From NCBI GenBank assembly GCA_900540985.1, contig UQIC01000010.1, positions 1 to 60,821 on the forward strand: a DNA stretch of 60,821 nucleotides, written 5' to 3'. The notes beneath the pieces were generated by a model, which ran no database searches, was not told the DNA's origin, and saw nothing but the letters and a program-made list of their open reading frames with translations. The translations under genes were made by a program, and so were the position numbers. This document shows positions 32,517-40,744 of the stretch, piece by piece; position 1 is the first letter of the stretch, and every line of letters begins with the position of its first letter. This DNA is from an uncultured Collinsella sp. GTDB taxonomy: Bacteria > Actinomycetota > Coriobacteriia > Coriobacteriales > Coriobacteriaceae.

Positions 32517-33854
32517 CTACTTCCCAAAGATCGCGCTGAACAGGCCTTTGCGCTTGGGCTTCTCTTCTCGATAGGAGCCCTCGGCCGCCGCTGCCACCTG
32601 GCGCGGTTGCTCACCGCCTCCACGGCGCACGATCTGGTATAGGAAGGGCGATTTAACGTATTTGACCTCGATGGGCGTGGCGTGCACGGTGCTTTCGTTC
32701 GACAGCATCACGTTGGGATTGAGCGACGCTACCACATGCGTCTCACGCTTGTCGCTAAACACTACCGCGGCCGCGCGACCCGTCTGGCCGTTTACGGCAA
32801 TGCGCACCTGCTCGCCATCGCGGCTGTCCGTCGCCGGACGATCGACAAAGTAGACCGGCACCATCACCAGGCCGTCCTTATGCTTGCGGGCCTTACGTGC
32901 CCAGGCGCGGATGCTCTTTTTATTGAGCCCCAGCACCGCCTCGGCATCGTTGCCGGCAACGTCGAGCGCCAGCTTATCAATGACCACCTGGTCCTTGGTA
33001 GATGCATCGACGGAGACAACGCGGAAGTCGCCTTCCTGCATGGCGGGATCGAACGGACCGACCTTGGCAAAGTCCCACGGCTCCAAAATGCCCATAAGGC
33101 GAACATCCAGATAGTTTGCCCGCGGATATGCCCAGTCAAGCACCTCGTAGTACACCAAGGTCTCCTTGCTCATGCCCTTGCCCGGGAAGGACGCCATCAT
33201 GCGCAAATCCGCGAGCGCCATGGGGAAGTAGAAGAGCATCATGTCGTTTTGGATCGCATCTTCCACGTCGTGCCCGGCAAAGGCGTCGGGGTACTGGCGC
33301 ACCAGCTGCAGTGCGTTGGCACGTGCCTGCTGCGGCGAGATTTCGCAGGGAATACCCTGCCCAGGTACATACTCCGCACCAACGCCCAAGGTCAGGCGCT
33401 TGCTAAACGTCCCCGGCTTGAGCAGGTCGGCAATGCCGATCTTGTTGCCGCAGGACGGGCACTCAAACACACGCTGCGTTGACTCGCCCTCAAAGGACGC
33501 TCCACAGAAGGGGCAGGGAATGCTCACGTGCGTGGCTTCTTGGAACTCCTGCGCCGTGCCGCGGTCCTCCCACAGCAGATGCTCCAGAACCGACTGATTG
33601 CGCCAGTGTGAATTAAAGAAATACCAGTCCGGGTCCTCCGGGCGCTCGAGTTGCGACACATGGGTGAGCTTAAGCAGCCCATCGACAACCGTCAGCGGCG
33701 TATGGCGAATGCCCAGGGCGCTCTTGGGCTCCCCCGCATCGGCCTGCCACGGAACGACCGTGCCGCAATAGGCGCACTCAAAACTGCGTTTAGCCTGGTG
33801 TGAGTACATAGGGCCGCCGCAGTTTTGGCATTTAATGGCAAACATCTCGTCCAT
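32517..33854 (-). CDS. Zinc-ribbon protein of unknown function
   Basis: 445 aa. Two zinc ribbons are visible: CQNCGG...CAYCG (residues ~9-32) and CPFCGAS...CPSCG (~114-138). They are followed by a mostly beta-type region with AWARKARKHKDGLVMVPVYFVD, VRIAVNGQTGRAAAVVFSDKR and a very basic C-terminus (EEKPKRKGLFSAIFGK). There is no membrane segment. Paired TFIIB-type ribbons plus this body resemble uncharacterised 'primosomal protein N-prime-like' or zinc-ribbon domain proteins that often neighbour SPFH or phage-shock genes, but none are here. ATG 33854 has AAGGAGG 8 nt upstream. Function is unknown. Confidence 0.8.
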   Translation of the reverse strand: MDEMFAIKCQNCGGPMYSHQAKRSFECAYCGTVVPWQADAGEPKSALGIRHTPLTVVDGLLKLTHVSQLERPEDPDWYFFNSHWRNQSVLEHLLWEDRGTAQEFQEATHVSIPCPFCGASFEGESTQRVFECPSCGNKIGIADLLKPGTFSKRLTLGVGAEYVPGQGIPCEISPQQARANALQLVRQYPDAFAGHDVEDAIQNDMMLFYFPMALADLRMMASFPGKGMSKETLVYYEVLDWAYPRANYLDVRLMGILEPWDFAKVGPFDPAMQEGDFRVVSVDASTKDQVVIDKLALDVAGNDAEAVLGLNKKSIRAWARKARKHKDGLVMVPVYFVDRPATDSRDGEQVRIAVNGQTGRAAAVVFSDKRETHVVASLNPNVMLSNESTVHATPIEVKYVKSPFLYQIVRRGGGEQPRQVAAAAEGSYREEKPKRKGLFSAIFGK

Positions 33855-34072
33855 GGATACATCCTCCTTTGCGCAGGGGCTGTCGACATTAAGTATGTCG
33901 GGCAGGCAAGCACATGACCATACCCATGTGGCCCAAAATGGAGCACCTGGTCGGACAAGAAGGGCCGCTCGTTAGCTCCAGCAGACCATTGCTGCATTTT
34001 CTGAGCATCGGCGCACGGTGCGCCCATGCGAGCTACACTATCCCCTTAACCATGATTGTGAGGACGATTGCC

Positions 34073-35254
34073 ATGCTATTTGTAAATCGGCTGGTACATA
34101 CGCTTGTTCCCGGCAGCAAGGACGAGCCGGTCGATACGGCTTGCCGTACCAACGCAGGCTTTGCCGCAAGTCTCATCTGCATTGGCCTCAACATTACCCT
34201 GTGCCTAGCCAAGGGCATCGCGGGTCTGCTCGCCGGCTCCATCTCGCTTATCGCCGACGCCTTCAACAACCTCTCCGATGCGTCGAGCAACATTGTGAGC
34301 CTGCTCGGATTCCGACTCGCCAGTCGCCCGGCTGACGAAGGTCACCCCTATGGCCACGGCCGCTACGAATACCTCGCCGGCCTGTTTGTCGCCGTCCTCG
34401 TTTGTGCCGTCGGCATCAACCTGGTGCTCGAATCCGTTACCAAAATCATCAAGCCCTCCCCCACCGCTTACACGCTCGTTTCCCTTGCGGCACTGGCTAC
34501 ATCCATGCTCGTTAAGTTCTGGATGGCCGCGTTCAACCGCACGCTGGGCGATCGCATCGACTCGGAGACGCTCATCGCCACGGCGCAGGACTCCAAAAAC
34601 GACGTCATCACCTCGGGCTCGGTCTTGGTGGCGGCGCTTATTTCGCAGACGACCGGCTTTGACCTCGATGGTTGGGCAGGCCTGGGCGTGGGCATCTTCA
34701 TCTGCATCAGCGGCCTGGGCCTGGTGCGCGACGCCATCAGCCCGTTGCTTGGGCAAGCGCCCGACCCCAAGCTCGTCCAGGAAATCCGCGACAGGATCAT
34801 GTCGTACCCCCAGGTCCTGGGCACTCATGACCTCATGGTGCACGACTACGGCCCCGGCCGCCAGTTTGCCAGTGCACACGTGGAAATGCCCGGCGAGGGC
34901 GATGCCTTTGAGCACCACGAGATTCTGGACACCATCGAACACGATATCAAACGCCAGATGGGCATCGCCATCACGTTGCACTGCGACCCCATTGCAACAA
35001 CCGGCGATGACTTGCGCGGCTGGGTCAAGCGCGGCGTAGCGCAGATCGACCCCGCGCTTTCCATCCACGACTTGCACGAGCACGACGGCTTTGTTTCGTT
35101 TGACCTGGTGCGTCCCGACGGCTTTGACATATCCGACGAGGAGCTGCTGGAGCTCGTCACGCGCATCGTGCACGAGCGCAGGCCCGATGCATCATGCGTC
35201 GTCACGTTTGACTCCGGCTTTAGCTCGCCCGAGCGTCCGGCAGAGCAGTTGTAG
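34073..35254 (+). CDS. Cation diffusion facilitator family metal exporter, Mn-type candidate
   Basis: 393 aa. CDF proteins export divalent metals in exchange for protons. Six membrane helices span ~30-215. The transport site reads NNLSD in helix 2 (SLIADAFNNLSDASSN) and DSKND in helix 5, an N/D-x3-D pattern rather than the H-x3-D usual for zinc, so manganese is more likely (inference). HPYGHGRYEYLAGL is the family loop. The cytoplasmic domain has THDLMVHDYGPGRQFASAHVEMP and TLHCDPI. A further ~70 residues with IHDLHEHDGF extend the C-terminus beyond the usual length. Start ATG 34073 has GAGGA 8 nt upstream; ATG 34052 is possible. Confidence 0.9.
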   Translation: MLFVNRLVHTLVPGSKDEPVDTACRTNAGFAASLICIGLNITLCLAKGIAGLLAGSISLIADAFNNLSDASSNIVSLLGFRLASRPADEGHPYGHGRYEYLAGLFVAVLVCAVGINLVLESVTKIIKPSPTAYTLVSLAALATSMLVKFWMAAFNRTLGDRIDSETLIATAQDSKNDVITSGSVLVAALISQTTGFDLDGWAGLGVGIFICISGLGLVRDAISPLLGQAPDPKLVQEIRDRIMSYPQVLGTHDLMVHDYGPGRQFASAHVEMPGEGDAFEHHEILDTIEHDIKRQMGIAITLHCDPIATTGDDLRGWVKRGVAQIDPALSIHDLHEHDGFVSFDLVRPDGFDISDEELLELVTRIVHERRPDASCVVTFDSGFSSPERPAEQL

Positions 35255-35272
35255 CCCCGCCCCGCTCAGCCG

Positions 35273-36259
35273 CTAGTTTCCCTGTGCGCCCGAAATGCCG
35301 TTTTGCAGCGCGTCCCAAGCATTGGTAGCCATATCGCCCAGGTTCTGCGCGGTATCGCCGAGGTTCTGAGCCGTGTCGCCCAGCTCTTGCGCCTTATCTC
35401 CAAGCTCCTGGGCCTTGTTGCTCAGGTCCTCCAGCGTGTTGGAGCTCGAATTGTCGGTGCCGCTTTGGCCGTCGGACGAGTTACCCGAGCTGCTCTTGTG
35501 CGTGAGTTGAATTTCTAGGTTACCGTTGTCGTTATAGTAGGCAGAAGTAACAACCCAGTTGGCATCGACAACAGGCGTCGAGCCGTCGTCAGTCAGAATC
35601 ACAGCATTCGAAAGATCGGCGCCGCGCGACTTGAGGAGCTTCTTGGCGTTGGACCAGTACTGCCCCGGGATATCGCTCAGATCGACGGTGTTAGATGAGG
35701 CGGACTCGGTTTGCTCGGCAGTGGTATCGGCCGTTGAACTCCCTCGCTTGTTGAGCATGCCCGACACGATGGCAAACACAATCGAGAGGGCAAAGAAGAT
35801 CGCCAGCACAATGAGGATCTTCTTGATCACACTCGACGAACGCGACGGCGCCTCTTCCTCGTCCTCACCATACTGCGGAATCGACTTGGGGTACTCACGA
35901 TAAGGCTGGCGCGCATACGGATCGCGCGACTCATAACGAGGCTGAGACTGTGCCGTGCGCGGCATATACGTCGTCTGCTGAGGCTGCGGAATGGGATTTT
36001 GCGGCAGGTTATTATAAGCGCCTGCCGCCGCATTGCCATACGGGTCCGGCGTCGCATTGCCATACGGGTCCTGCGGTGCATAATCAAACGGATCCCGCGG
36101 TGTATCGCCATAGCCCATAACTCGTGTGGGTTCGGCGGACGCCTGCGTCGCATCGGGGGCAGCATTGCCGGGGTTCGACACAATGCGGGTCGCATCGGCG
36201 CTGCCGCCAGCCTGCGCGGAACCATATCCGCCCATCACGGTCGTCTTGTCCTGGTCCAT
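35273..36259 (-). CDS. Membrane protein with Gln/Pro/Tyr-rich N-terminus, PASTA-like domain and heptapeptide repeats
   Basis: 328 aa. The cytoplasmic N-terminus (1-145) is low-complexity with repeats of DPYGNA. One membrane helix follows (about 146-168, IKKILIVLAIFFALSIVFAIV). Outside lies a PASTA-like segment (DIPGQYWSNAKKLLKSRGAD with a following TDDGS and WVVTSAYYNDNG). A C-terminal run of seven-residue repeats comes last (KAQELGD twice, TAQNLGD twice), probably an amphipathic helix or coiled coil. TRVMGYGDT and TTVMGG could be phosphothreonine FHA-docking sites (speculation). It resembles accessory proteins of PASTA kinases, but no kinase is adjacent. RBS GAGAGGAAA. Family unassigned. Confidence 0.75.
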   Translation of the reverse strand: MDQDKTTVMGGYGSAQAGGSADATRIVSNPGNAAPDATQASAEPTRVMGYGDTPRDPFDYAPQDPYGNATPDPYGNAAAGAYNNLPQNPIPQPQQTTYMPRTAQSQPRYESRDPYARQPYREYPKSIPQYGEDEEEAPSRSSSVIKKILIVLAIFFALSIVFAIVSGMLNKRGSSTADTTAEQTESASSNTVDLSDIPGQYWSNAKKLLKSRGADLSNAVILTDDGSTPVVDANWVVTSAYYNDNGNLEIQLTHKSSSGNSSDGQSGTDNSSSNTLEDLSNKAQELGDKAQELGDTAQNLGDTAQNLGDMATNAWDALQNGISGAQGN

Positions 36260-36377
36260 GCAACGTTTCCTCTCCGTCGCCTGTAAGCATCAAGTTATCC
36301 ATGCATTCTACCCGCGCAAAAGCCTATGATGGGCAAAGCCCGCCGGTATCTACAAGACATGCGCGTGCCTAAGGATC

Positions 36378-36414
36378 AAAAAGCCCCGCCGGGCCTTGGT
36401 AGGCGCGGCGGGGC
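36378..36414 (-). terminator. Terminator of fhs
   Basis: Minus strand: GCCCCGCC (36414-36407) pairs with GGCGGGGC (36390-36383), followed by five T. Confidence 0.88.
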
Positions 36415-36439
36415 GGGCAAGCGGCTATGAGCAGCAGAC

Positions 36440-38107
36440 TTAGAACAGGCCGGTGATGTTGCCGTCGTTGTCGACGTCGATATTCTCGGCCGCGGGAACC
36501 TTGGGCAGGCCCGGCATAGTCAGGACGCTGCCAGTCAGCGCGACCACAAAGTGGGCACCGGCGGAAACCTTGAGCTCGCGCACGGTGATGCGGAAGCCCT
36601 CGGGGGCGCCCAGCGCCTTGGCGTTGTCGCTAAAGCTGTACTGGGTCTTGGCGACGCACACCGGCAGGTTGCCAAAGCCGTTCTCGCGCAGCTCGGCGAG
36701 CTGACGCTTGGCAGCCGGCGTAAAGTCAACGCCGTCGGCGCGGTAGACCTTGGTGGCGACGGCCTCGAGGGCATCGGCAACATCGGCGCCGTCCTCGTAG
36801 GCAAACTTGAACTCGCTCGGCTGCTCAATCAGGCGCATGACCTCATCGGCCAGGTCGAGCGCACCCTCGCCGCCCTTGGCCCAGACCTCGGAAAGCTTAA
36901 CGTTAACGCCGAGCTTCTGGCACTCGGACTCGATGAGCTCGAGTTCGGCCTCAGTGTCCGTCGAGAAGCGGTTGATGGCGACCACGCAGGGCAGACCGTA
37001 GACATTCTGAATGTTGTCGACGTGGCGCAGCAGGTTGGGCATACCGGCCTTGAGGGCCTCGAGGTTCTCGTCGTTAAGGTCGGCCTTGGCAACACCGCCG
37101 TTGTACTTAAGCGCACGGGCGGTGGCGACAATCACGACGGCGCTGGGACGAACGCCCGTCATGCGGCACTTGATGTCGAGGAACTTCTCGGCACCCAGAT
37201 CGGCGCCGAAACCGGCCTCGGTAATGGCAACATCGCCAAAGCGCATAGCCATGCGCGTAGCCATGATGGAGTTGCAGCCGTGGGCGATGTTGGCGAAGGG
37301 GCCGCCGTGGACAAACGCGGGCGTACCCTCGAGCGTCTGCACTAGGTTGGGCTTGAGCGCGTCCTTGAGCAGGGCCGCCATGGCGCCCTGAGCCTTGAGG
37401 TCGCGGGCGCGGACGGGCTCGCCGGCATAGCTGTAGCCGACGACGATCTCGCCCAGGCGCTCCTTGAGGTCATTGATACTCGTGGACAGGCACAGGATCG
37501 CCATGACTTCGGAGGCGACAGTGATGTCGAAGCCGTCCTCGCGCGGCACGCCCTGGGCCTTGCCGCCGATGCCGTCGATAACATGGCGCAGCTGGCGGTC
37601 GTTCATGTCGACGACGCGCTTCCAGGTGATGCGCTTAACATCGATACCGAGCTGGTTGCCTTGCTGAATATGGTTGTCGAGCATGGCAGCCAGCAGGTTA
37701 TTGGCGGCGCCAATAGCATGGAAGTCGCCGGTAAAGTGCAGGTTGATATCCTCCATGGGGATGACCTGAGCCCAGCCGCCGCCGGCGGCGCCGCCCTTTA
37801 CGCCAAAGACGGGGCCGAGCGAAGGCTCACGCAGGGCCACAGCGCTCTTGACGCCGCGACGGCGCAAACCATCGGCCAGACCGATAGTCGTGGTGGTCTT
37901 GCCCTCGCCGGCGGGCGTGGGATTGATAGCGGTCACGAGGACGAGCTTGGCCTGGTGATCGGTCGGCTCGTTGAGCAGTGAATAGTCAACCTTAGCCTTG
38001 TCGAAGCCATACGGAATCAGGTGCTTTACGTCGACGCCGGCGTTCTTAGCCACCTCGGTAATGGGCAGCGGCGTGACGGAACGTGCGATTTCGATGTCAG
38101 TAGGCAT
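36440..38107 (-). CDS. fhs: Formate-tetrahydrofolate ligase
   Basis: 555 aa, the standard length. It makes 10-formyl-THF from formate, THF and ATP, the entry to the C1 branch used by gut anaerobes. Seen: the P-loop TPAGEGKTTTTIGLADGLRR, REPSLGPVFGVKGGAAGGG, FHAIGAANNLLAAMLDNH, FVHGGPFANIAHGCNS, and C-terminal MPGLPKVPAAENID. ATG 38107 is preceded by AAGGA 7 nt upstream; 20 earlier in-frame codons lack an RBS. It is monocistronic with a promoter candidate and terminator. Together with FchA and FolD in this window it completes formate to methylene-THF. Confidence 0.97.
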   Translation of the reverse strand: MPTDIEIARSVTPLPITEVAKNAGVDVKHLIPYGFDKAKVDYSLLNEPTDHQAKLVLVTAINPTPAGEGKTTTTIGLADGLRRRGVKSAVALREPSLGPVFGVKGGAAGGGWAQVIPMEDINLHFTGDFHAIGAANNLLAAMLDNHIQQGNQLGIDVKRITWKRVVDMNDRQLRHVIDGIGGKAQGVPREDGFDITVASEVMAILCLSTSINDLKERLGEIVVGYSYAGEPVRARDLKAQGAMAALLKDALKPNLVQTLEGTPAFVHGGPFANIAHGCNSIMATRMAMRFGDVAITEAGFGADLGAEKFLDIKCRMTGVRPSAVVIVATARALKYNGGVAKADLNDENLEALKAGMPNLLRHVDNIQNVYGLPCVVAINRFSTDTEAELELIESECQKLGVNVKLSEVWAKGGEGALDLADEVMRLIEQPSEFKFAYEDGADVADALEAVATKVYRADGVDFTPAAKRQLAELRENGFGNLPVCVAKTQYSFSDNAKALGAPEGFRITVRELKVSAGAHFVVALTGSVLTMPGLPKVPAAENIDVDNDGNITGLF

Positions 38108-38147
38108 GGGCGGTCCTTTCGTTACCGAATGAGAAAAAGACCATTTC

Positions 38148-38175
38148 AGCATAGCACGGGCGCGCAATAGTAAAA
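38148..38175 (-). promoter_or_regulatory. Promoter candidate for fhs
   Basis: Minus strand: TTTTAC (38175-38170), 16-nt spacer, TATGCT (38153-38148) with an extended TGC before it. Confidence 0.5.
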
Positions 38176-38253
38176 CACCCGTAACCGATGAATGGCGATA
38201 TGTTTATCCAATGCTCAGCGATAGCCTACAGACCAGCCAAAACAAACCCGCCT

Positions 38254-39321
38254 CTAAACGGCTGGCTCGATGCCCAAGTGCTCAAAGGTGCGCAAGGTTG
38301 CCTGACGGCCCTGGGGCGTGCGAATCATCAAGCCGCACTGCAGCAGGTAGGGCTCATAGACATCCTCGAGCGTACCCGGGTCCTCGCCCACTGCGCTGGC
38401 AAGGGTCGTCAAACCCACGGCACGACCAGAGAACGTCTTGGCAAGCGTCTCCAAGATACGAATGTCCATCCAGTCCAGACCAAGCTCATCAATCTCGAAG
38501 AACTCGAGCGCCTGACGGCAAATATCAAGCTCAATAGGACCGTTGCCGCGCACCTGCGCATAGTCGCGCACGCGCTTGAGCAGACGGTTGGCCAAGCGCG
38601 GCGTGCCACGCGAGCGCGAGCCGATCTCGAGCGCGCTCGGATGGTCGATCGTCACGCCCAGGATGGTCGCCGAGCGCGTCACGATCTGGGCAAGCTCCTC
38701 GACCGTGTAGTAGTCCAGGCGATACGAAATGCCAAAGCGGTCGCGTAGCGGGCCGGTCAGCATACCCGAGCGGGTCGTTGCCGCCACCAGCGTAAACTTG
38801 GGAATATCTAGGCGAATCGAACGTGCGGCCGGACCTTTACCGATCACGATATCGAGCGCAAAGTCCTCCATAGCGGGATATAGGACTTCCTCGACCGACC
38901 GGTTAAGGCGGTGGATCTCATCGATAAACAGCACGTCACCCGGCTGCAAGTTAGTCAGGATGGCCGCCAGGTCACCGGTACGCGCAATAGCCGGGCCGCT
39001 CGTCGTCTTGATCTGAGCGCCCAGCTCGTTGGCGATAACCGTGGCCAACGTGGTCTTGCCCAGGCCCGGAGGGCCCGAGAAAATCACGTGGTCGAGCGTC
39101 TCGCCACGGCTCTGCGCCGCCTCGATCAGCACGCGAAGGCTCTGCTTGATATGCTCCTGACCGCAGTAGTCGTCCAAGCGCTGGGGACGCAGGGTACGGT
39201 CGACATCGAGGTCCTCGGGTGTCAGTTCCGAGCCCACCATACGCTCACCGTGCGCCATGGATGCCGCCGGCGAGTTGCCGGGCGTCGACCACAAGTCCTG
39301 AGAGTCATCGGCTTCCCACAT
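38254..39321 (-). CDS. ruvB: Holliday junction branch migration ATPase RuvB
   Basis: 355 aa. RuvB hexamers drive branch migration of Holliday junctions with RuvA. Seen: RPQRLDDYCGQEHIKQSL, Walker A GPPGLGKTTLA, Walker B LFIDEIHRLNR, the sensor LVAATTRSGML, the arginine finger region GPLRDRFGI, and the C-terminal winged-helix domain RTPQGRQAT. Its ATG shares the A of the ruvA TGA stop (TGATG at 39323-39319), so translation is coupled. It is the last gene of ruvCAB. A weak CCAGCC/GGCTGG inverted repeat after the stop may terminate it. Confidence 0.97.
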   Translation of the reverse strand: MWEADDSQDLWSTPGNSPAASMAHGERMVGSELTPEDLDVDRTLRPQRLDDYCGQEHIKQSLRVLIEAAQSRGETLDHVIFSGPPGLGKTTLATVIANELGAQIKTTSGPAIARTGDLAAILTNLQPGDVLFIDEIHRLNRSVEEVLYPAMEDFALDIVIGKGPAARSIRLDIPKFTLVAATTRSGMLTGPLRDRFGISYRLDYYTVEELAQIVTRSATILGVTIDHPSALEIGSRSRGTPRLANRLLKRVRDYAQVRGNGPIELDICRQALEFFEIDELGLDWMDIRILETLAKTFSGRAVGLTTLASAVGEDPGTLEDVYEPYLLQCGLMIRTPQGRQATLRTFEHLGIEPAV

Positions 39322-39941
39322 CACGCATCCATTCCGAGTCGCTTAAGCGCCGCGCCGAGCAGGTCCTCGACACGCATATCCTGCCCATCATACCCGCTCA
39401 GGGCAACCTCGGTCTCCTGCGGGCTAAAGCCCATGGAAAGGAGTGCCGCGCGGGCGTCATCGATTGCCGAGGGAGCGGCGGCGGGGACCGGCATCGCAGC
39501 CTGACCGGGGATTACGTCGACCGGAACAAAGCCCTTGTCCTTGGCAAAGGTACTCTTGAGCTCCAAGATGAGGCGCTGGGCGGTCTTTTTGCCCACACCG
39601 GGAACCTTGGCCATGCCCTTGTCGTCCTCGGCCATCACCAGGGAATACAGCTGTCCCACGGTATAGGTGGAAAGCACAGCAAGCGCCAGGCGCGGACCGA
39701 CGCCCGAGACAGAAACGAGCCGATCGAACATCGTGCGCTCGTCCTTGGAAGCAAAGCCAAAGAGCGTCATGGCGTCCTCGCGCACCTGCATGCGGGTATA
39801 GAGGCGAACCTCGCCGCCGGGCGTAGGCAGCGTGGCGGCAGTGCTGCCCGAAATACCGAGTTCAAAGCCCACGCCCGATACATCGACGACGGCCGAGCTC
39901 ATCGTGGCCTCGACAAGCGTTCCATGGAGCTGGGAGATCAT
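39321..39941 (-). CDS. ruvA: Holliday junction DNA helicase subunit RuvA
   Basis: 206 aa. It binds four-way junctions and loads RuvB. Seen: the N-terminal OB fold starting MISQLHGTLVEA, the helix-hairpin-helix motifs VSGVGPRLALAVLS and VPGVGKKTAQRLILELK, and a C-terminal RuvB-binding domain (ARAALLSMGFSPQETEVALS). The start codon overlaps the ruvC stop as TGATG, and its own stop overlaps the ruvB start. The linker between domains is somewhat long and Pro/Ala-rich. Confidence 0.97.
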   Translation of the reverse strand: MISQLHGTLVEATMSSAVVDVSGVGFELGISGSTAATLPTPGGEVRLYTRMQVREDAMTLFGFASKDERTMFDRLVSVSGVGPRLALAVLSTYTVGQLYSLVMAEDDKGMAKVPGVGKKTAQRLILELKSTFAKDKGFVPVDVIPGQAAMPVPAAAPSAIDDARAALLSMGFSPQETEVALSGYDGQDMRVEDLLGAALKRLGMDA

Positions 39942-40462
39942 CAGTATCCGGTTCCTCTCTGTTGATAGAACTCGCCGCCGGTAAGCGCTCGGGTACGGCT
40001 TAGGTTAACGTGACAGATGGCGCAAGCCAGGGCATCGGCGGCATGGTCTGGGTGTGGGTCGTGATCAAGCTGCGTGAGCGTGCGCACCATGTAGGCAACC
40101 TGCCGTTTATCTGCGGCGCCGGTACCCACAACAGCCTGCTTAATCTGCATGGGCGTATACTCGCCAATCTCGAGTGCGCATTCCGAAAGCGCCACGAGTG
40201 CAGCACCGCGGGCATGCGCCGTAGGGATGGCCGAGCGAACGTTGGCGCCAAAGTAAATGCTCTCGATGGCGGCAGTATCGGGGCGGTAGCGCTCGACGAC
40301 GCCCTTGAGGTCGCGGGCGATATGCGACAGGCGCACCGCGAGCGGGCTGCCCGCGCTGGTCTCGATACAACCGTAGGCACGGCAGCGGACCTCGCCACGC
40401 CGCTCCTCGATAATCCCCCAGCCCGTATGGGCCAAACCAGGGTCGATACCCAAGATAACCAA
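39941..40462 (-). CDS. ruvC: Crossover junction endodeoxyribonuclease RuvC
   Basis: 173 aa. It resolves Holliday junctions by paired incisions. Seen: the first catalytic aspartate in LGIDPGLAHTGWG, the glutamate in AAIESIYFGANVRSA, and DHDPHPDHAADALACAICH carrying the last acidic residues. The start is TTG 40462, the only good option, with GGGGAGG 4-5 nt upstream. It is the first gene of the ruvCAB operon. The last seven residues extend slightly past the conserved core. Confidence 0.95.
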   Translation of the reverse strand: MVILGIDPGLAHTGWGIIEERRGEVRCRAYGCIETSAGSPLAVRLSHIARDLKGVVERYRPDTAAIESIYFGANVRSAIPTAHARGAALVALSECALEIGEYTPMQIKQAVVGTGAADKRQVAYMVRTLTQLDHDPHPDHAADALACAICHVNLSRTRALTGGEFYQQRGTGY

Positions 40463-40531
40463 GCCGACCTCCCCTCGTCACAAGCACAGCGCAAGGCAAG
40501 GCCCCGCGCATCATTCACGAACGTCTGTTCT

Positions 40532-40537
40532 AGAATA
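40532..40537 (-). promoter_or_regulatory. -10 candidate for ruvCAB
   Basis: Minus strand TATTCT preceded by TGT (extended -10), about 70 nt before the ruvC start; a loose TTGCTA lies upstream. Confidence 0.4.
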
Positions 40538-40592
40538 ACACAACAGTGACCGTATCTAGCAAGCAAGGTTGAACCATAGGTTGAGCATAAGT

Positions 40593-40744
40593 CAGCGAGC
40601 GAGTCCCTGCCGTGGCAAGGTGTCGCGAAAGAGGAGCGCCGCGTACTTCTGTACGCAAGCGACGGTTTGAGCGGCAGATTGCCCGGCAGGGGCTCGCGCA
40701 GCGTCGACTCGTTACGCGGTTTGGTAAAACCGCGTAACATTTTT
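40593..40744 (+). ncRNA. Structured RNA element, copy 2
   Basis: Second copy of the element at 43-189. The basal stem is GCGAGC + CCCTGCCG (40595-40600 and 40605-40612, GAGT bulge) with CGGCAGGGGCTCGC (40684-40697). Then GGCAA pairs with TTGCC (GACAA/TTGTC in copy 1), the GG/GA loop, TGTCGC with GCGGCA, and an apical GCGTAC-TTCT-GTACGC hairpin. The CTTCTG loop, CAAGGTG, GAAA, TTGA, CAGATTG and GCGCAGCGTCGAC are shared. It ends in GTTACGCGGTTT/AAACCGCGTAAC plus TTTTT (40711-40744), an intrinsic terminator that fixes plus orientation. It is flanked by ruvC (divergent) and the degenerate NadE gene (convergent). Function is unknown. Confidence 0.75.
40711..40744 (+). terminator. Terminator of RNA copy 2
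   Basis: GTTACGCGGTTT (40711-40722) pairs with AAACCGCGTAAC (40727-40738) and is followed by A and five T. Confidence 0.85.

Noticed and set aside
36440..38107. Full Wood-Ljungdahl acetogenesis locus
   Set aside because: Only Fhs, FchA and FolD are present; no CO dehydrogenase/acetyl-CoA synthase or corrinoid protein genes are in the window.
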